64,000 nucleotides of DNA from an uncultured Dyadobacter sp. Lineage in GTDB: Bacteria > Bacteroidota > Bacteroidia > Cytophagales > Spirosomataceae. Shown piece after piece: positions 61,255-64,000 of this stretch. The stretch's first letter is position 1, and every line of letters starts with the position of its first letter. A model generated the notes under the pieces. It did not search any database, was not told where the DNA came from, and worked only from the letters and a program-made list of their open reading frames with translations. The position numbers and the translations under genes were made by a program. The stretch covers positions 127,094 through 191,093 of the forward strand of contig NZ_CAMLSE010000017.1 of assembly GCF_946482605.1 (NCBI RefSeq). The letters run 5' to 3'.

Positions 61255-63453
61255 ATGAAGGAAATTGATCGCCGGGAGTTCATCAAAATGTCAGCGGGAG
61301 CAGCCGGGGCAGGGGCCGCATTGAATTTGTTGCCCCCGCTGATCCGCAAAGCGCTGGCCGTGAAGGCATATAGTCCTTCGAAAACGATCCAGGACGTGCA
61401 ACACATCGTGATTCTGATGCAGGAAAACCGGTCCTTCGATCATTACTTCGGGGCGATGCGCGGTGTACGCGGTTTCGGCGACCGTTTTCCGATCCCTTTG
61501 GAAAGCGGCAAAAGGGCATTTGTGCAGTCGGATGGCCAGCGCGATTACGCTCCTTACCGCGCCGACAAAAAGACGGTCAACGCCGCGCTTGTGAACGGTA
61601 CCCCGCACGATTTTCCGGATACCCAGGCTGCCTGGAACCAGGGTAAGTATGGTTTCTGGCCGATGTTCAAAACGCCCTATTCCATGGCTTACTACACCCG
61701 GGAGGAGATTCCTTTCCAGTATGCATTGGCTGAATCTTTTACCATATCCGATGCCTATCACTGCTCCATTGCCACCGGTACGGATCCTAACCGCATTGTT
61801 TTCTGGTCGGGTTCGAACTTTGATCCGGAAAAGCGGGCGGCCGGCATCAACTGCACCGATGCGGATTCGGAGCCTGTGAACCTTCGTTGCTGGATCGAAG
61901 GTAAAATGCCGGATCCGGGCTACACCTATCGAGGCAATGCGTTTCGGTGGGATACCATTCCCGATGTACTGCAAAAGGCCGGTATCAGCTGGCGCATTTA
62001 TCAGGATCCGAACGATAACTGGACCGGCGCGATGCACGGGTGTCTCGCATTCGAAAGCTTTCGGAACGCCAAACCCGGCTCACCGATCTACGAGAACGGA
62101 ATGAAGCACTGGTCGGTCGCCGACCTCACCGAGCATGTCATGAGCAACACATTGCCGCAGGTAAGCTGGGTATTGCCGTCGCAAAGTAATTCCGAGCACC
62201 CGAGCGGTCCATCGAGCCCCAATCGCGGAGGGGATTTTACCCAGCAGGTGCTGACGGCCATTACTGCAAACCCGGAGGTGTGGAGCAAAACGGTCTTTTT
62301 CCTCACATTCGACGAAAATGACGGGCTGTTCGATCACCTGCCCGCACCGGCGATACCCTCCTTCAATGCCGACGGTATGTTGGCCGGCAAGTCGACGATC
62401 GATCTGGCCGGGATGTACTTTCACAATGACAAAGGGACCTCTGAATTTCCAAGTCCTTTTCATGAAGCAAGCATGAAAAAAGGCGGACCGGTACGGAATC
62501 GGGTATACCAGGACAAGCGGGATACAATCACGGGAGCCATACGGCCGTGGGGAATGGGACCGCGCGTGCCGATGTACATCATCTCGCCATGGAGTAAAGG
62601 CGGGTGGGTGAATTCCGAAGTGGCCGACCATACTTCGGTAGGGCAGTTTCTCGAAAAGCGTTTCAATGTAAATATCCCGGCCATCAGCCCCTGGCACCGG
62701 GCGGTTAGCAGCGACCTGGTGTCGGCCTTCGATTTCGTGACGCCGAACGATCCTGTTTTTCCTGCATTGCCTGCAACCTCCAACTACGCCAGCATCGAAG
62801 AAGCTTCGAGGCAGCTGCCGAAAGCTACTGCCCCCGATGTTCCCGGACCATTATTTCAGGAAAAGGGTACACGCTTTTCCCGCGCGCTTCCCTACACCTT
62901 GCACACACATGCGAAGGTGCGCGCGAGTACCATAACATTACAGTTCGAAAATGCGGGAAGTGCTGGCGCAGTCTTTCATGTGTATGACCTCAAACACCTT
63001 GACCGCATTCCACGCCGCTATACGGTTGAGGCGGGTAAATCACTATCGGATGAGTGGGATCTGAGCGGGGATTCGGGGGCGTATGCACTGGAAGTTTTTG
63101 GTCCGAACGGTTTTTTCAGGAGTTTTTCGGGTGATAACCATGCAAATGGCCCGGAGGTTGTGGCCGTTTATGAACCAAAGAAGGGAAAGCTCATTCTTCA
63201 GTTCGAAAACGCGGATACCCGGGCATTGGAAGTCGTGATCACTTCCAATGCTTATGACAAAGGCAAGTCCCTGACGCTGAAACTACCAGCCGGAGGCAAA
63301 GCAAAACATGAATGGTCCTGCGCTGGTCATGGGAATTGGTATGACCTGACCGTCAGCATCCAATCGATCGATTCCTATCGGCGGCGACTGGCCGGACGGA
63401 TCGAGACCGGAAAGCCAGGCATTAGTGATCCCGCGATGGCCGCCGAACTTTAA
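61255..63453 (+). CDS. Phospholipase C, phosphocholine-specific (exported)
   Basis: A 732-residue enzyme of the bacterial PLC/acid phosphatase A family, which cleaves phosphatidylcholine or sphingomyelin to diacylglycerol or ceramide and phosphocholine. The N-terminus is Tat-like (IDRREFIKMSAGAAGAGAAL). The catalytic domain (about 45-540) has ILMQENRSFDHYFG, TGTDPNRIVFWSGS, SWVLPSQSNSEHPSGP and FFLTFDENDGLFDHLPAP. Two C-terminal PLC (DUF756-like) beta domains follow (about 540-640 and 640-720). The length fits. A terminator follows at 63472. Confidence 0.9.
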   Translation: MKEIDRREFIKMSAGAAGAGAALNLLPPLIRKALAVKAYSPSKTIQDVQHIVILMQENRSFDHYFGAMRGVRGFGDRFPIPLESGKRAFVQSDGQRDYAPYRADKKTVNAALVNGTPHDFPDTQAAWNQGKYGFWPMFKTPYSMAYYTREEIPFQYALAESFTISDAYHCSIATGTDPNRIVFWSGSNFDPEKRAAGINCTDADSEPVNLRCWIEGKMPDPGYTYRGNAFRWDTIPDVLQKAGISWRIYQDPNDNWTGAMHGCLAFESFRNAKPGSPIYENGMKHWSVADLTEHVMSNTLPQVSWVLPSQSNSEHPSGPSSPNRGGDFTQQVLTAITANPEVWSKTVFFLTFDENDGLFDHLPAPAIPSFNADGMLAGKSTIDLAGMYFHNDKGTSEFPSPFHEASMKKGGPVRNRVYQDKRDTITGAIRPWGMGPRVPMYIISPWSKGGWVNSEVADHTSVGQFLEKRFNVNIPAISPWHRAVSSDLVSAFDFVTPNDPVFPALPATSNYASIEEASRQLPKATAPDVPGPLFQEKGTRFSRALPYTLHTHAKVRASTITLQFENAGSAGAVFHVYDLKHLDRIPRRYTVEAGKSLSDEWDLSGDSGAYALEVFGPNGFFRSFSGDNHANGPEVVAVYEPKKGKLILQFENADTRALEVVITSNAYDKGKSLTLKLPAGGKAKHEWSCAGHGNWYDLTVSIQSIDSYRRRLAGRIETGKPGISDPAMAAEL

Positions 63454-63471
63454 AAAAGCGCAAGCAGACGG

Positions 63472-63502
63472 ATGTCCGGGCATTAGCGCCGGACATTTTT
63501 TT
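63472..63502 (+). terminator. Intrinsic terminator after the phospholipase C gene
   Basis: ATGTCCGG (63472-63479) pairs with CCGGACAT (63489-63496) around a 9-nt loop, followed by a T-run. Confidence 0.85.
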
Positions 63503-63574
63503 ATATACTGCTGAAACACTGTAGCGTTCCGGCTGGGACGCACGTCATGTGATTGAAACCAAAATAATCAATCC

Positions 63575-64000
63575 ATGAAAAAAACTCTGAAATGCCTGCC
63601 TGTAACGCTTTTCGCCGCATTGCTCTTCGTGATTGTCGCCTGTAACCACAAAAACGAAAATGTTAACCCTAACCCGGATGGCGGGCGGGGAGGGTCACTT
63701 GAATACGAGCGCCTCATGACTGCCAGGGAGAATTATGATGGCGTCAAGTTTGAAATTCTGGATGTGAAGCTGGAAGGGAATGATATGTTTATCAAAGTGA
63801 AAGGAGGCTGTTCGGCGAGCGATTTCAAAACGGTTTGGAACGGACTGATATTAGAATCCTATCCGCAGCAGATCCACCTGGTGGTGGCCAATGAGAGCGG
63901 CAACGATTCTTGTGATCCCAAAGGAGAATATACTTTGAAAGTGGATCTGAAAGCATTGCTCGGCGACGGATTCAATACAACCGACTTTGTCGTAACGGTG
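63575..64000 (+). CDS. Hypothetical lipoprotein (3' end outside window)
   Basis: The ATG at 63575 opens a frame that is still open at the window end (142 codons). MKKTLKCLPVTLFAALLFVI then VAC gives a lipoprotein signal with Cys 23. The mature part is a small beta-rich domain (YDGVKFEILDVKLEGNDMFI, VKGGCSASDFKTVW) with two cysteines that may bond. I recognise no family. It begins 73 bp after the terminator at 63472-63502 and so probably has its own promoter. Confidence 0.7.
   Translation, partial: MKKTLKCLPVTLFAALLFVIVACNHKNENVNPNPDGGRGGSLEYERLMTARENYDGVKFEILDVKLEGNDMFIKVKGGCSASDFKTVWNGLILESYPQQIHLVVANESGNDSCDPKGEYTLKVDLKALLGDGFNTTDFVVTV

Overview
The window (about 52-55% G+C by eye) reads as chromosome of an environmental Bacteroidota bacterium, most likely Dyadobacter or a near relative in the Spirosomaceae. 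This rests on three SusC/SusD outer-membrane pairs, two ECF sigma/FecR sets, TAnnTTTG-type -7 promoter boxes, LytS/LytTR signalling and many AraC-type regulators. The genus is inferred from gene style, not from a marker gene. I see no rRNA, tRNA or CRISPR array.

Layout. 1-4547: the end of a PepSY membrane protein, an AraC regulator, a repeat-filled gap and an ABC exporter. 4580-5980: an AT-richer islet with a DUF3800 gene and a nuclease-like partner, both apparently damaged, plus an orphan plus-strand terminator. 6079-7362: a DinB protein and an unknown membrane protein. 7576-16881: SusCD locus 1 (ECF sigma, FecR, STN-type SusC, SusD, secreted amidohydrolase). 16965-21337: rsgA, a TonB-C-like protein, a DUF4349 lipoprotein and a single-pass membrane protein with a PKD-like ectodomain. 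21510-28814: SusCD locus 2 (SusC without STN domain, SusD, a large exported protein of unknown function). 28873-33879: a Crp/Fnr regulator and the nitronate monooxygenase it probably controls, DUF1772 and HD-domain genes, an AraC regulator and a membrane-anchored esterase. 33824-40672: an ABC ATPase and an ABC-permease/M1-peptidase fusion facing a LytS/LytTR two-component pair. 40844-44683: an unknown gene, TatD, TcdA, a 52-aa membrane peptide, and GlxA-type and HxlR regulators. 44974-57518: SusCD locus 3. 57524-61041: a TIM-barrel protein, a carboxylesterase and a probable GNAT/HTH toxin-antitoxin pair. 61255-64000: a phospholipase C and the start of a lipoprotein.

The most coherent pathway is locus 3. 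ECF/FecR sensing and a SusCD pair sit in front of a GntP permease, a glucarate-dehydratase-family enolase, an HpaI/GarL-type aldolase, a GarR-type tartronate semialdehyde reductase and a UxuA-like dehydratase. This looks like a complete outer-membrane-to-glycerate route for a sugar (di)acid. The most unusual signals are the broken DUF3800/nuclease pair (a 22-bp tandem duplication that shifts the frame), the TGAN-repeat arrays that abut stop codons in sense orientation, and a near-perfect CRP-type dyad between a Crp/Fnr gene and its neighbour.
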